A stretch of 32,041 bases of DNA from Chitinophagaceae bacterium (GTDB lineage Bacteria; Bacteroidota; Bacteroidia; Chitinophagales; Chitinophagaceae): contig JANYEB010000096.1 in assembly GCA_025363355.1 (NCBI GenBank), forward strand, positions 1-32,041. The letters run 5' to 3'. Shown here piece by piece: positions 23,119-31,962 of this stretch; position 1 is the first letter of the stretch; each line of letters opens with the position of its first letter. A model generated the notes under the pieces. The model was given only the letters and a program-made list of their open reading frames with translations, was not told the origin of the DNA and did not search any database. The position numbers were made by a program, and so were the translations under genes.

Positions 23119-23655
23119 TTATCTGTAGCAATTTCGGCTTACAGTAATTTGTTTTTTCCAACCTATCACAACACCCTTAGTACTATCTACACACTCGAAA
23201 TATACATCACTTTCGCTTGGGTAATTTTGTATACTTTGCATTGGAAACACACCATTAATTCTGTTTACCACTTGTGGATTGGTAGGGTTATGCAAATCAA
23301 AAACCACTAAATCTACAAGGTTGTTTGCATATAAAAAGCTATCCCTAATAGCCATTTCAAAATTGTATGGAATATTTAAAAAACCTGTTTTTACGGGGTT
23401 TAGCTTGTTGGTATTGTCAATTACGTGTATGCCTGTACCCATATCATTTTGAAAAATATAATTACCGTAGGCATAAATTTTTCCTGGATTTGTGGTAAGC
23501 CTTGCTGTTTGAAAATTTATTTGCACAATGTCGTTCTTGTTGGCATAAATTGGCACGTAGCCATAACCCTTATTATCTTTATTTATTGAATTCCATCGGC
23601 GTGTACAAGCAAATGCTAATGATGCAATAATGATGACTAAAAATATTTTCCTCAT
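23119..23655 (-). CDS. Short LVIVD-like lipoprotein, two repeats
   Basis: The 178 residues carry a lipoprotein signal (MRKIFLVIIIASLAFAC, Cys17). Two LVIVD-type repeats are visible: IHVIDNTNKLNPVKTG and LVVFDLHNPTNPQVVN, each after a strand pair. The N-terminal part (about 20-60) is not repeat-like. It heads the three-gene operon and so is co-expressed with the five-repeat lipoprotein downstream. The two together hold seven repeats, the number in many full propellers. I see no TAnnTTTG element in the 92-bp spacer shared with murI. Function unknown. Confidence 0.8.
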   Translation of the reverse strand: MRKIFLVIIIASLAFACTRRWNSINKDNKGYGYVPIYANKNDIVQINFQTARLTTNPGKIYAYGNYIFQNDMGTGIHVIDNTNKLNPVKTGFLNIPYNFEMAIRDSFLYANNLVDLVVFDLHNPTNPQVVNRINGVFPMQSIQNYPSESDVYFECVDSTKGVVIGWKKQITVSRNCYR

Positions 23656-23747
23656 AGCAATTTTTTTTTAAATGTAAAACAATTGCCCTATTAATGTAAT
23701 CTTTGCATTGTCAAAAGATTGTCATTTCTTTATTTGAATATTTTACA

Positions 23748-24572
23748 ATGCAAACACAAGGCTCTATAGGTGTATTTGATAGTGGTTATGGAGGATTAAC
23801 TGTTTTGAAAGAGATTGTTAAAAACCTTCCACAATATAATTATGTTTATTTGGGCGATAATGCTCGTGCACCTTATGGAAATAGAAGTTTTGATACAGTG
23901 CATCAATATACAAAAGAATGTGTTGATTGGTTCTTTAACCAAGGTTGTCATTTAGTAATTTTAGCTTGCAACACCGCATCTGCAAAGGCTTTAAGAACCA
24001 TTCAGCAAAAGCATTTGCCAACCATTCCTCAAATAAAAAGAGTGTTAGGTGTTATTAGACCAACTGCTGAAATTATTGGCAATTTTTCAACATCAAAACA
24101 CGTTGGAGTTTTGGGAACAACAGGAACTATTCAATCTAATTCTTATAAAATAGAAATTAATAAATTTTTTCCAGATATTCAAGTGCATCAACAAGCTTGT
24201 CCAATGTGGGTTCCTTTGATTGAAAACAATGAGTATAATAGTAGAGGAGCTGATTATTTTGTGAAAGAATATATTAATCAACTTGACCAGCAAAACCCAA
24301 ATATTGATACTATTTTGTTGGCTTGCACTCATTATCCATTGTTGCTAAATAAGATTAAAGAATACACCCCAGTTGGAACAAACATTATTACTCAAGGTGA
24401 AATTGTTGCTAATAGTTTAATTGATTATTTGCAACGACATCCTGAGATTGAAACCCTTTGCAGCAAAGGGAATGAACGAGCATTTTATACTACAGATTCG
24501 ATAGAAGATTTCAATCAGCACGCATCTGTTTTTTATGGAGAAAATGTGCAATCAAAATTGGCAAGGTTTTAG
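23748..24572 (+). CDS. murI: Glutamate racemase
   Basis: MurI makes D-glutamate for peptidoglycan. From the ATG at 23748 the protein has 274 residues, the family length, and starts QTQGSIGVFDSGYGGLTVL with D11/S12; an in-frame TTG at 23703 would add 15 unrelated residues. The two catalytic cysteines are C74 in LACNTASAKAL and C193 in LLACTHYPLL. YLGDNARAPYGNRS at 34-47 is diagnostic. The upstream sequence TAATCTTTGC (23697-23706) resembles the promoter element with one extra base. The TIGR01777 gene follows after 18 bp. Confidence 0.96.
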   Translation: MQTQGSIGVFDSGYGGLTVLKEIVKNLPQYNYVYLGDNARAPYGNRSFDTVHQYTKECVDWFFNQGCHLVILACNTASAKALRTIQQKHLPTIPQIKRVLGVIRPTAEIIGNFSTSKHVGVLGTTGTIQSNSYKIEINKFFPDIQVHQQACPMWVPLIENNEYNSRGADYFVKEYINQLDQQNPNIDTILLACTHYPLLLNKIKEYTPVGTNIITQGEIVANSLIDYLQRHPEIETLCSKGNERAFYTTDSIEDFNQHASVFYGENVQSKLARF

Positions 24573-24590
24573 TAATTCAACAGAAAAAAA

Positions 24591-25517
24591 ATGAAAAATA
24601 TTCTTATAGCAGGTGGTACAGGCTTGGTTGGTAAAAGACTAACAGCAATGTTATTGGATAAAGGATATAACGTAACCATCTTAACAAGAACAGCAAATAC
24701 AAATTCAACAAACCCCAATATTTCTTTTGCAAATTGGGATACAGATAAACAAACAATAGATGAACAAGCTGTTTCAAATGCTGATGCAATTGTTAATCTT
24801 GCAGGAGCCGGCGTTGCAGATAAACGCTGGTCTATAGAAAGAAAAAAGGAAATTGTTGATAGTAGAGTAAATAGTGGAAGACTTATTGTTAATGCTTTGC
24901 AACGTATACCTAACAAGATTGATGTTGTTGTAAATGCTAGTGCAATTGGTTGGTATGGATCCAATCAAACAATAAATAAAACGTATCAAGAAGAAGAACC
25001 TGCAAATACTGATTTTTTAGGAGAAACTTGTAAACAATGGGAGCAAAGCATTCATCCTATTTCACTAACAAAAAAAAGATTGGTAAAACTTAGAATTGGA
25101 ATTGTTTTAAGTAAAGATGGTGGAGCATTAAAAGAATTTTTAAAACCTTTAAAATTTGGAATAGCCACTATTCTTGGTTCTGGTAAACAAAAAATTAGTT
25201 GGATACATATTGATGATTTATGCAGAATGTTTATTGCTGCTATTGAACAAGAAAATCTAAATGGCGTTTACAATGCAGTAGCACCAATGGTTACAACCAA
25301 TAGTAAATTAAATATTGCCTTGGCAAAAAAACTAAGAAGCAAATTTTATATACCCATTTTTGTTCCAAAATTTATGCTGAAAATCGTGTTGGGAGAATTA
25401 AGTGTTGAGGTTTTAAAAAGCTCAGATATTTCCTGCAAAAAAATACACGATGCAGGATTTCAGTTTCTATATCCATCTATTGAAAGTGCTTTTGAACAAA
25501 TGTTTCCAAAAAAATAA
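24591..25517 (+). CDS. TIGR01777-family NAD-dependent epimerase-like protein
   Basis: The 308 residues begin with a complete Rossmann motif, IAGGTGLVGKRL (G8, G9, G11, G14), followed by FANWDTD, the family-typical NLAGAGVADKRWS (74-86), ASAIGWYG near 117-124 and a C-terminal DUF1731-like tail (KSSDISCKKIHDAGFQFLYPSI). These YfcH-like proteins are common single-domain SDRs of unclear substrate. It lies 18 bp after murI and is likely cotranscribed; it converges with the ABC permease gene. Confidence 0.92.
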   Translation: MKNILIAGGTGLVGKRLTAMLLDKGYNVTILTRTANTNSTNPNISFANWDTDKQTIDEQAVSNADAIVNLAGAGVADKRWSIERKKEIVDSRVNSGRLIVNALQRIPNKIDVVVNASAIGWYGSNQTINKTYQEEEPANTDFLGETCKQWEQSIHPISLTKKRLVKLRIGIVLSKDGGALKEFLKPLKFGIATILGSGKQKISWIHIDDLCRMFIAAIEQENLNGVYNAVAPMVTTNSKLNIALAKKLRSKFYIPIFVPKFMLKIVLGELSVEVLKSSDISCKKIHDAGFQFLYPSIESAFEQMFPKK

Positions 25518-25535
25518 AGGCATTATAATTAGAAA

Positions 25536-26336
25536 CTACAAATCACTTGTTTCAAACCTTTTTTTAACAACAACATAATAAGCTATCAAATAAAATACTG
25601 AAATACCTAGTAATAACGCTACACTAGTTTCTGGAATAAACTGCCTTTGCATACTTTTAAAAAAAGGTATTGGTATTAAATTGTCAGTGCTTTCTAGCGG
25701 TAAAAATCTACCAATATTATTTGCATATCTGTTTAAAATTCCTGCAATGCTGTTTTCTAAAATAGTAGCATATAAAAAGTAAACTCCAATGGCAATACCA
25801 CTACGTTTTAATAACACACCAATTAGTAAAGCAGCAGAAGAATAACTAAGACATTGTATGAAAAAATAACCAATATACTGACAATCTGTAAAGCTGAAAG
25901 AAGTATGCCCATCTGCAAAACCAAACAATAAAGCTGCAATAAAAACAACGATTGTAGAAATAATTGTAATGATAAATAAGAATAAAAATTTAGCAGTAAT
26001 AAATTGAGACCTACTCCATCCATCAATGATGTTTTGACGATGTGTTTTATAGCTGTATTCATTACAAATTGAAATCAATACCAATAGCCCAGGCACAAAC
26101 ATTAAAAAACTACTTAACCAACTTGTCATTTGCCAGTTTGATGGAAACGAATAAGGTGTGTTGCCAATTAAAAGCCCAGCAACCATTTTGGTTTTTTCTT
26201 GTTCAAAAATGGATTGTTGAATTCTAAAAGCAATCAAATTAGCTCCAAAAATACTAATGAGATAAAGTACAGAAAGCACCCAAAAAGTTCTGTAATCTTT
26301 AACTTTCATCCACTCTATTTTAATTAACTTTTTCAT
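25536..26336 (-). CDS. ABC-2 type transporter permease
   Basis: The 266-residue inner-membrane protein has six hydrophobic helices: about 18-38, 71-91, 112-134, 150-170, 175-195 and 240-258. The N-terminal KKLIKIEWMKVKDYRTFW is typical of ABC-2 permeases that pair with a single ATPase. It starts 9 nt after the ATPase stop, so the two form one exporter operon. A possible cargo is not visible; such pairs in Bacteroidota often serve lipid or peptide efflux or gliding-related functions, but nothing here selects one. Confidence 0.88.
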   Translation of the reverse strand: MKKLIKIEWMKVKDYRTFWVLSVLYLISIFGANLIAFRIQQSIFEQEKTKMVAGLLIGNTPYSFPSNWQMTSWLSSFLMFVPGLLVLISICNEYSYKTHRQNIIDGWSRSQFITAKFLFLFIITIISTIVVFIAALLFGFADGHTSFSFTDCQYIGYFFIQCLSYSSAALLIGVLLKRSGIAIGVYFLYATILENSIAGILNRYANNIGRFLPLESTDNLIPIPFFKSMQRQFIPETSVALLLGISVFYLIAYYVVVKKRFETSDL

Positions 26337-26345
26337 TAATAATTT

Positions 26346-27227
26346 TTAGTTGTTTGTAATTTCAAGGAATTTAGCTTCTAAGCTTTTCTTTCTTAAATAG
26401 AGATGTGTTAATACAATTCCATTTTCAAAACAATGTTTATTTATCTCGTCTAATTTAGCTACACCAGTTGCAAAATAAAGTTGCAATAAATTATCTTTTT
26501 GTTTGGGATTATAGTTGCTTAAAACATTGGCAAGTTTATTTAAATCGTTACAACTTACTTCAACAATATCTTCATTCACCAACACTTCATCAACTTTGCC
26601 AGCTGTTAATAAAACGCCTTTTTTTAAGATAGCTACATAGTTACAAACTTTCTCTACTTCATCTAAAAGATGACTAGCCATAATTATGGTTTTGCCTTCG
26701 GCAGAAAGGGTTTGAATCAATCCTCTAATTTCAGCAATTCCAACTGGGTCAAGTCCGTTTGTAGGTTCATCTAAAATTAAAACATCAGGATTGCCTAATA
26801 ATGCAGAAGCTATAGCCAGCCTTTGTTTCATACCCAAAGAATAGGTACTAAACTTACTGGTTTTTCTTTCAAGTAAATTAACTTTTTGCAAAACGTTATC
26901 AATATCATCAAATCCCTTTCCTTTTATTTCTGCAACAATTTGCAAATTCTTTTCGGCAGATAAATAGTGATAGAAATTAGGTGTTTCTAATAATGTTCCA
27001 ATATGTTTTCTAGAATCTGCATCTGGTTCTTTACCTAGTAATTCGTAACTGCCAGAACTTGCTTCTAACACATTTAAAACAATGCCCAATAGTGTTGTTT
27101 TGCCACTACCATTTGGACCTAGTATTCCAAACACACTTCCTTTTGGCACATCAAATGAAACATTATTGAGTGCTTGTATAGAGCCATATTTTTTGCTAAT
27201 ATTTTTTATAGAAAGTACTGTTTGCAT
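26346..27227 (-). CDS. ABC transporter ATP-binding protein
   Basis: The 293 residues contain the full nucleotide-binding set: Walker A GPNGSGKTT at 37-45, Q-loop region near E81, signature YSLGMKQRL at 129-137, Walker B VLILDEP at 149-155, D-loop GLD at 158-160 and H186 in ASHLLDE. The C-terminal about 90 residues are an accessory domain seen in CcmA/NatA-like exporters. It is first in the operon with the permease. A promoter element (TACTTTTG) lies 42 nt upstream. Confidence 0.95.
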   Translation of the reverse strand: MQTVLSIKNISKKYGSIQALNNVSFDVPKGSVFGILGPNGSGKTTLLGIVLNVLEASSGSYELLGKEPDADSRKHIGTLLETPNFYHYLSAEKNLQIVAEIKGKGFDDIDNVLQKVNLLERKTSKFSTYSLGMKQRLAIASALLGNPDVLILDEPTNGLDPVGIAEIRGLIQTLSAEGKTIIMASHLLDEVEKVCNYVAILKKGVLLTAGKVDEVLVNEDIVEVSCNDLNKLANVLSNYNPKQKDNLLQLYFATGVAKLDEINKHCFENGIVLTHLYLRKKSLEAKFLEITNN

Positions 27228-27268
27228 AATTAGTTTTTATGATGAATGCCATTACATTTTTATACGAA

Positions 27269-27276
27269 CAAAAGTA
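27269..27276 (-). promoter_or_regulatory. -7 promoter element (TACTTTTG) of the ABC exporter operon
   Basis: The minus strand reads TACTTTTG, an exact TAnnTTTG, 41 nt upstream of the ATG at 27227. It is the same octamer as at 6210-6217. Confidence 0.5.
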
Positions 27277-27344
27277 AGTGCAATGCAGTTGCTTGTTCTA
27301 ACTAATGGTTAATAGGGAGTATTGGTTTATAGTTGGAATATTAT

Positions 27345-28454
27345 CTACCCCTTTTTAGTTTTCTTTAACCATCTATTAAGTGAGGGAAAAATAGTTGTAG
27401 AATCTTGATGAATAGAAAAACGTTGATCATAATCCCAAAGCGAAACAGGAATATGAAATTGATACATACTATTTGTAACATCTTGCAAATAATTCGACCT
27501 TGATTTTGGGTCTGCAACATCTATAACACCGGCTTCGGTACAAATTAAAAGCATATTGTTACTTGCACAAAAATTTGCAACTTGGTTCATTCTATCATTC
27601 AAGTATTGCTTTGTTCCTTCGTAAGAATATTTGTTATAATCTTTTTCTACACTTGTTCCAATGGCATCTTTGCTCATTGGCGGCATTTTTCTTCTTTTAA
27701 AAGGATAAGGAAAACCTTTCATATAAGTTTTGTCGCTTGTCCAATCTGCACCTTGGTGTGTAAAAATGTAGGGTTCATAAAAATGAAATGTATAAAATAG
27801 TTTTTCATCACTTAGCTTACCCATATCCATCAAGTCGTTTAAACCATTATAATTTGTGCCACCAATAATATAGATTCTGTTGGTATCCTCACCTCTTATA
27901 TAGCTAATTAATTTTTCGGCTGTTAACTTCCAACGATAAGCTCCCATTGTTGGTTCGTTGTATAATTCAAAAAATAAATACTCATACCCATGACCTTTAA
28001 AATTTTGTTGAACTTGCTTCCACATCCATGAAACGTGATTGATTTTTTCGTTATATAGGCTATTATCATCAAATACTCCATAGTGATAAGTGATGATGAG
28101 ATGTAACTTTAAATTATAGCACGTAAAATAAATTTCTTTAAGTTTCGTTAATAGTTGTGGTTGAAGTGTTGAAGAGTTGGGATAAACGAATAAATCGAAA
28201 GCAACTGGTAGTCGAACTGTTTTAAAACCTTGCTGGGCAATTTGAGTGAGTTTGGGAGTTAGGTCTGCTTTTAATAGATCTTCTGGTGAAGACCAAGTGT
28301 GTTCAAACCAAGATAAATTAGTACCACCTCCTAAATTATTTTTAATCTCAGGCAAAGTTGGATATCCCTTCTTTACACAAGATGTGAATTGTATTAATGA
28401 TAATGAGAAAGTTATCAAGATTAAAGTTCTTGTAAGCTTATTGGTTATTTTCAC
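27345..28454 (-). CDS. GH5-type glycoside hydrolase (endoglucanase-like) lipoprotein
   Basis: The GTG at 28454 gives 369 residues starting with a clean lipoprotein signal (KITNKLTRTLILITFSLSLI, lipid Cys26); an upstream ATG at 28496 would add 14 polar residues and leave only 10 bp to the divergent gene, and is the alternative. The rest is a GH5 (cellulase superfamily) TIM barrel: TVRLPVAFD, ITYHYG, the acid/base E167 in FFELYNEPT, FHFYEPY, the nucleophile E307 in LLICTEAGV and a closing SLWDYDQRF. The predicted activity is hydrolysis of beta-1,4-glucan or a similar beta-glucan at the cell envelope. It is divergent from the kinase-like and BcsB-like genes; cellulose synthase loci commonly carry such a hydrolase (BcsZ is GH8). 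Confidence 0.88.
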   Translation of the reverse strand: MKITNKLTRTLILITFSLSLIQFTSCVKKGYPTLPEIKNNLGGGTNLSWFEHTWSSPEDLLKADLTPKLTQIAQQGFKTVRLPVAFDLFVYPNSSTLQPQLLTKLKEIYFTCYNLKLHLIITYHYGVFDDNSLYNEKINHVSWMWKQVQQNFKGHGYEYLFFELYNEPTMGAYRWKLTAEKLISYIRGEDTNRIYIIGGTNYNGLNDLMDMGKLSDEKLFYTFHFYEPYIFTHQGADWTSDKTYMKGFPYPFKRRKMPPMSKDAIGTSVEKDYNKYSYEGTKQYLNDRMNQVANFCASNNMLLICTEAGVIDVADPKSRSNYLQDVTNSMYQFHIPVSLWDYDQRFSIHQDSTTIFPSLNRWLKKTKKG

Positions 28455-28506
28455 GTTCCTATTTGTGTTTAACTGCTTATCAACAATAGACTGCATAATT
28501 ATAAAT

Positions 28507-29880
28507 ATGTATAACGATTACAAATTTTCTTACGCAAATATCAACAAAACTGCTTTCAACCAAGAGTTAAGCAAAAGAGGAGCGTATTATGCGAATGTGA
28601 TAATGTGGACAACTTTGTTCTCATTACCACTTTTCCTTTTAGTTGATTATCTGTTTTGTGCCGATTCTTGGCTAGATTTCTCTTTAATTAGGTTAATTGG
28701 CTGGGGATTGTCTTATCTAATTTACACCTACTCAACAAAACAAAATTGGGGATATCTAAAAACAATGATTTGGTTTGTTGGGGTAAATGTTGCAGTTAAT
28801 TCTATTGTATGTGGAATTGTTCCTACCAATGGGTCAATACTTGCATATTTTTTAATACTCTCTATACTAGTTTTAATTATTAATACTACTATTTTTTGGC
28901 CACCAATTTATTCAATAGTTGTATGCCTTATTTCTTATACTATTTTGTTTCTTATCTATTCACTTAAGCAACGTGTAGATAAATATTCAATTTTAATTGA
29001 TCATGGTGGATCGGTTTATTTTATCATATCCGCTTTTTCTTGTTTATTGGCTTACACCAGATATGCGATTTTATGTAGAGATACAGAAAGAAGTGTAATG
29101 ATTGATGATGCAAATGACAAACTTGTTGAAAGAAATGCAAAAATTAAAGATCAACATTTTGAAATAGAAGCAACTAATAGAAAATTAAAAGTTGTAAACG
29201 AAAGTAGTTTAGACAATATGACTGTTCTGATGCATGATTTCTCAAACTTTTCTGATACAGTTAAAATATCTGTAGAATCTTTAAAAGCTAGTTCTTCAAA
29301 CTTACTTCCTCATCAAATTGATGTATTAAATTCTATCAGTACCAGTAACGATAAGTTAAATTATATAGCACAAAAGTTAAGTGGAACAACTTCTTCTTCT
29401 ACTGATTCTGCGATTAATTTTAATAAAGAATACTTTGATATTAATCCAGAGGTTGAAAAAGCTGTTTTAGATATTGCAGAATCTGCAATGCTTAAAAATA
29501 TGAACTTGCAGTTAAATATTTCTCCTGCTGCTAATAATATCTATCAAGATAAATTATTTATTGATCAGGTTTTAAATAAGTTGATGAATAATGTTATTAA
29601 ACATTCTCAATCAGGTTCTATTATTACTGTTAAGGCAGAGCATATAGCTGGAAAAGCAGTTGTAGAAGCTGTTAGCCACGGTGCAGCGATAGGAATGGAC
29701 AAGTTGAATGAAATGTTTAACAAATTCAGAACCGCATCATCTGTTGACGAAAATACACTAAGTGAAATGGGCTTGGCAGCTACTAAAAAATTAGTAGAAA
29801 CAATGAACGGCACATTCACATATTTCAGTGACGATAAAACAGGTAATTATTTCAAAATTGAATTCCCAAGTACCCAGTAA
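28507..29880 (+). CDS. Six-TM sensor histidine kinase-like protein with degenerate catalytic motifs
   Basis: The ATG at 28507 gives 457 residues; a longer open frame back to 28246 runs antisense through the GH5 signal region and is discarded. Six transmembrane helices lie at about 29-51, 56-75, 85-104, 110-130, 134-152 and 168-189. A coiled coil (about 195-235) leads to a HisKA-like segment with H243-D244 in VLMHDFSNF. The ATPase region has an N-box (LNKLMNNVIKHS, 356-367) and an F-box (FNKFRT), but the G1 box reads VSHGAAIG, with His for the Asp and Ala for Gly, and the G2 box reads SEMGLAA. ATP binding is doubtful. BcsB begins 11 nt downstream, so this is an operon. It may regulate the synthase as a pseudokinase or partner protein (inference). 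Confidence 0.85.
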   Translation: MYNDYKFSYANINKTAFNQELSKRGAYYANVIMWTTLFSLPLFLLVDYLFCADSWLDFSLIRLIGWGLSYLIYTYSTKQNWGYLKTMIWFVGVNVAVNSIVCGIVPTNGSILAYFLILSILVLIINTTIFWPPIYSIVVCLISYTILFLIYSLKQRVDKYSILIDHGGSVYFIISAFSCLLAYTRYAILCRDTERSVMIDDANDKLVERNAKIKDQHFEIEATNRKLKVVNESSLDNMTVLMHDFSNFSDTVKISVESLKASSSNLLPHQIDVLNSISTSNDKLNYIAQKLSGTTSSSTDSAINFNKEYFDINPEVEKAVLDIAESAMLKNMNLQLNISPAANNIYQDKLFIDQVLNKLMNNVIKHSQSGSIITVKAEHIAGKAVVEAVSHGAAIGMDKLNEMFNKFRTASSVDENTLSEMGLAATKKLVETMNGTFTYFSDDKTGNYFKIEFPSTQ

Positions 29881-29891
29881 ATTTAAATATT

Positions 29892-31916
29892 ATGAAATCT
29901 AAATTTCTTCTTTCCGTAGCCTTAATGTTGAGTGTAATACAGATGTTTGCACAAGACAGAACTTTCAAATCAATGGGTTATGACGATGCGTCAATCATCG
30001 GAATTTCCGGTTCACTTAGTTACTTTATTAAAGTGAAACCCGATGATAATATTGATCAAAGCACTTTAGTTTTGAACTTAAGAGCGTCTCAAGTTCTTAA
30101 TCCTAACAACTCGTTTGTTGTAGTTTATTTAAAGGAAGAACCTGTTTATACGCAAAGAGTTATTACTTCTGCACTTGATACGTTATTAACGTTTAGAGTT
30201 CCATTAAGTTCAAAATACTTGCAACCAGATGGCAGGTTCATTAAAGTTCGTGTAGCTGCTAAAATGAGTGTTGGTGACGAATATTGTAAAGATATTGACA
30301 ATCCAGCTTGTTGGTTGGGTGTAAAGAATTCTTCATACATTTCTGCAAGTACTCAAACAGGGTTTACTTATCAAAGAAGTATTAAAGAAGTTATACAAGA
30401 ATACAATTCAGTATATACGCCAGCTTCGGCTGATGTTGATGATTTGATGGCTGGTGGTTTAATTTATGCATTAGTTCGTCAAGGTGCTGCTTCAAAGCAA
30501 GTTTATACTGCTACTTATTCTCCATCAGATTCAGTTCCTGCTGGAATTATTGCAGGTACTGCTGATAAATTACCTTATGCTGTTAAACAAGCAATGCCAA
30601 GTGTGTCTGCTGGCCAAGGATTAATAGCATTGGTTCCTTTAAGTATGGGATTTGGTGCAACACGATATGTTTTAGTTGTTACTGGGGGTGATAATGCAGG
30701 CTATAAAAAAGCAATTAGTACATTAGCAAGTAATAAAAGATTAAGCAGTGCTTTCTCTGATAAAATTTTAGTTTCTGATGCAACATTTAGTTCAGAAGTT
30801 GTTGCAGGTGCTTCTCCTTTAGTTACAACCTTAGAAGATTTAGGTGGGGGAGGAGAATTGATGGAAGGTATTGGAGCTCTTCGTAAGAAATTTAATTTCT
30901 CTTTAGCAGATTTCAATGCTATTCCAACAAAACTTACATTGCATTTAGAAAGTTATTTTTCTACTTTAAAACCAGATGATAGAGGTTTTGTGAATGTATA
31001 TCTTAACCAAAATCTAGTTTACAATGGTAACTTATTAGATAAAGTTAATTTTATTAATGATGTTGATTTAAAGCCACATTTGCTTTCTAAATTCAATACA
31101 TTAGAAATCGAGTTCCGTTTTCATCCTGGTAGCAATGTTTGTAAAGATGGATTCAGTAATTTCTTTGCATTCATTAACACAAAAACATCTACTTTAACTT
31201 ATGCTGGCGAAAGAGAAAACAAGTTCTTTAGCTTCTTTAACTTCCCTGCTGAGTTCAGAAAAAAACAAACTAAAATTGTTGTATCTCAAGAGTTGTTAAG
31301 TAAAGTTGTCTCTTCTGTTGGTGAGATTTATTATCAAATTAATTCTCCTATTAAAAATGATTTTAACAGATTAATCGTTCCACAAATCGTTACATCGGCA
31401 AGTGCAACAAATCTTGGAGATTACAACCTTATCGCATTAGTAAGCAGATCTGATAAATTTGTTTCAAGCTACGAGAATGTACCAGTGAAATTTGAGAAAG
31501 ATTTCCAAATCTACAAAGGATTAAAAGGTGCAGCAAGCTATTCAGTTAGTGATTTTTCAAACAGTGGTTTAGCACAAATATTTAAAGACAAAGGAAATAC
31601 CGTTTTAATGGTTACCTCTTTAGGTGGAGATAGCAGTGTTTCTAATGCATTCTTAAGTGTTGTTAAAAACTTTAGTACACAGTTAACAGAAATCGAGAGT
31701 AATGTTTGTATTGCAAATAGCAATGGTATGAGCAATTATTTCTTTAAAGCTCCTGAAGATAATTCAATAGTAAGCTACAATAGCAATATGACCGGTTTTG
31801 AGAAATTCTGGAGTGCCTATAAATTCTGGGTAATGGGATTGATTATACTACTGTTGATACTTGGCTACTTTGCAGTAAAAAATAAAGTAAAACAAGCAAC
31901 AGACGCTGTTGTTTAG
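29892..31916 (+). CDS. bcsB: BcsB-like cellulose synthase accessory subunit
   Basis: BcsB is the periplasmic, membrane-anchored partner of the BcsA synthase; it guides the glucan out and is needed for activity. The 674 residues follow its architecture: signal peptide 1-20, first carbohydrate-binding-like domain about 30-155 with YCKDIDNPACWLGVKNSSY (131-149), first flavodoxin-like domain about 165-300 (IIAGTADKLP at 219-228, RYVLVVTGGDNAGYKKAIS at 258-276), second binding domain about 330-440 with C417, second flavodoxin-like domain about 455-620, and a C-terminal helix at 644-662 with a short basic tail. It is shorter than the about 780 residues of the E. coli protein. Its place beside a kinase-like protein and a GH5 hydrolase supports an exopolysaccharide, probably cellulose, locus. 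bcsA is not in the window. Confidence 0.8.
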   Translation: MKSKFLLSVALMLSVIQMFAQDRTFKSMGYDDASIIGISGSLSYFIKVKPDDNIDQSTLVLNLRASQVLNPNNSFVVVYLKEEPVYTQRVITSALDTLLTFRVPLSSKYLQPDGRFIKVRVAAKMSVGDEYCKDIDNPACWLGVKNSSYISASTQTGFTYQRSIKEVIQEYNSVYTPASADVDDLMAGGLIYALVRQGAASKQVYTATYSPSDSVPAGIIAGTADKLPYAVKQAMPSVSAGQGLIALVPLSMGFGATRYVLVVTGGDNAGYKKAISTLASNKRLSSAFSDKILVSDATFSSEVVAGASPLVTTLEDLGGGGELMEGIGALRKKFNFSLADFNAIPTKLTLHLESYFSTLKPDDRGFVNVYLNQNLVYNGNLLDKVNFINDVDLKPHLLSKFNTLEIEFRFHPGSNVCKDGFSNFFAFINTKTSTLTYAGERENKFFSFFNFPAEFRKKQTKIVVSQELLSKVVSSVGEIYYQINSPIKNDFNRLIVPQIVTSASATNLGDYNLIALVSRSDKFVSSYENVPVKFEKDFQIYKGLKGAASYSVSDFSNSGLAQIFKDKGNTVLMVTSLGGDSSVSNAFLSVVKNFSTQLTEIESNVCIANSNGMSNYFFKAPEDNSIVSYNSNMTGFEKFWSAYKFWVMGLIILLLILGYFAVKNKVKQATDAVV

Positions 31917-31962
31917 GACTGATAAAAACAATCGTATTTCATCCCTTTAGAAAGCAAATAAT

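Noticed and set aside
28246-28506. An 87-residue N-terminal extension of the kinase-like protein
   Set aside because: The extension is antisense to the GH5 gene's signal and N-terminal region; the ATG at 28507 starts a normal membrane protein N-terminus.
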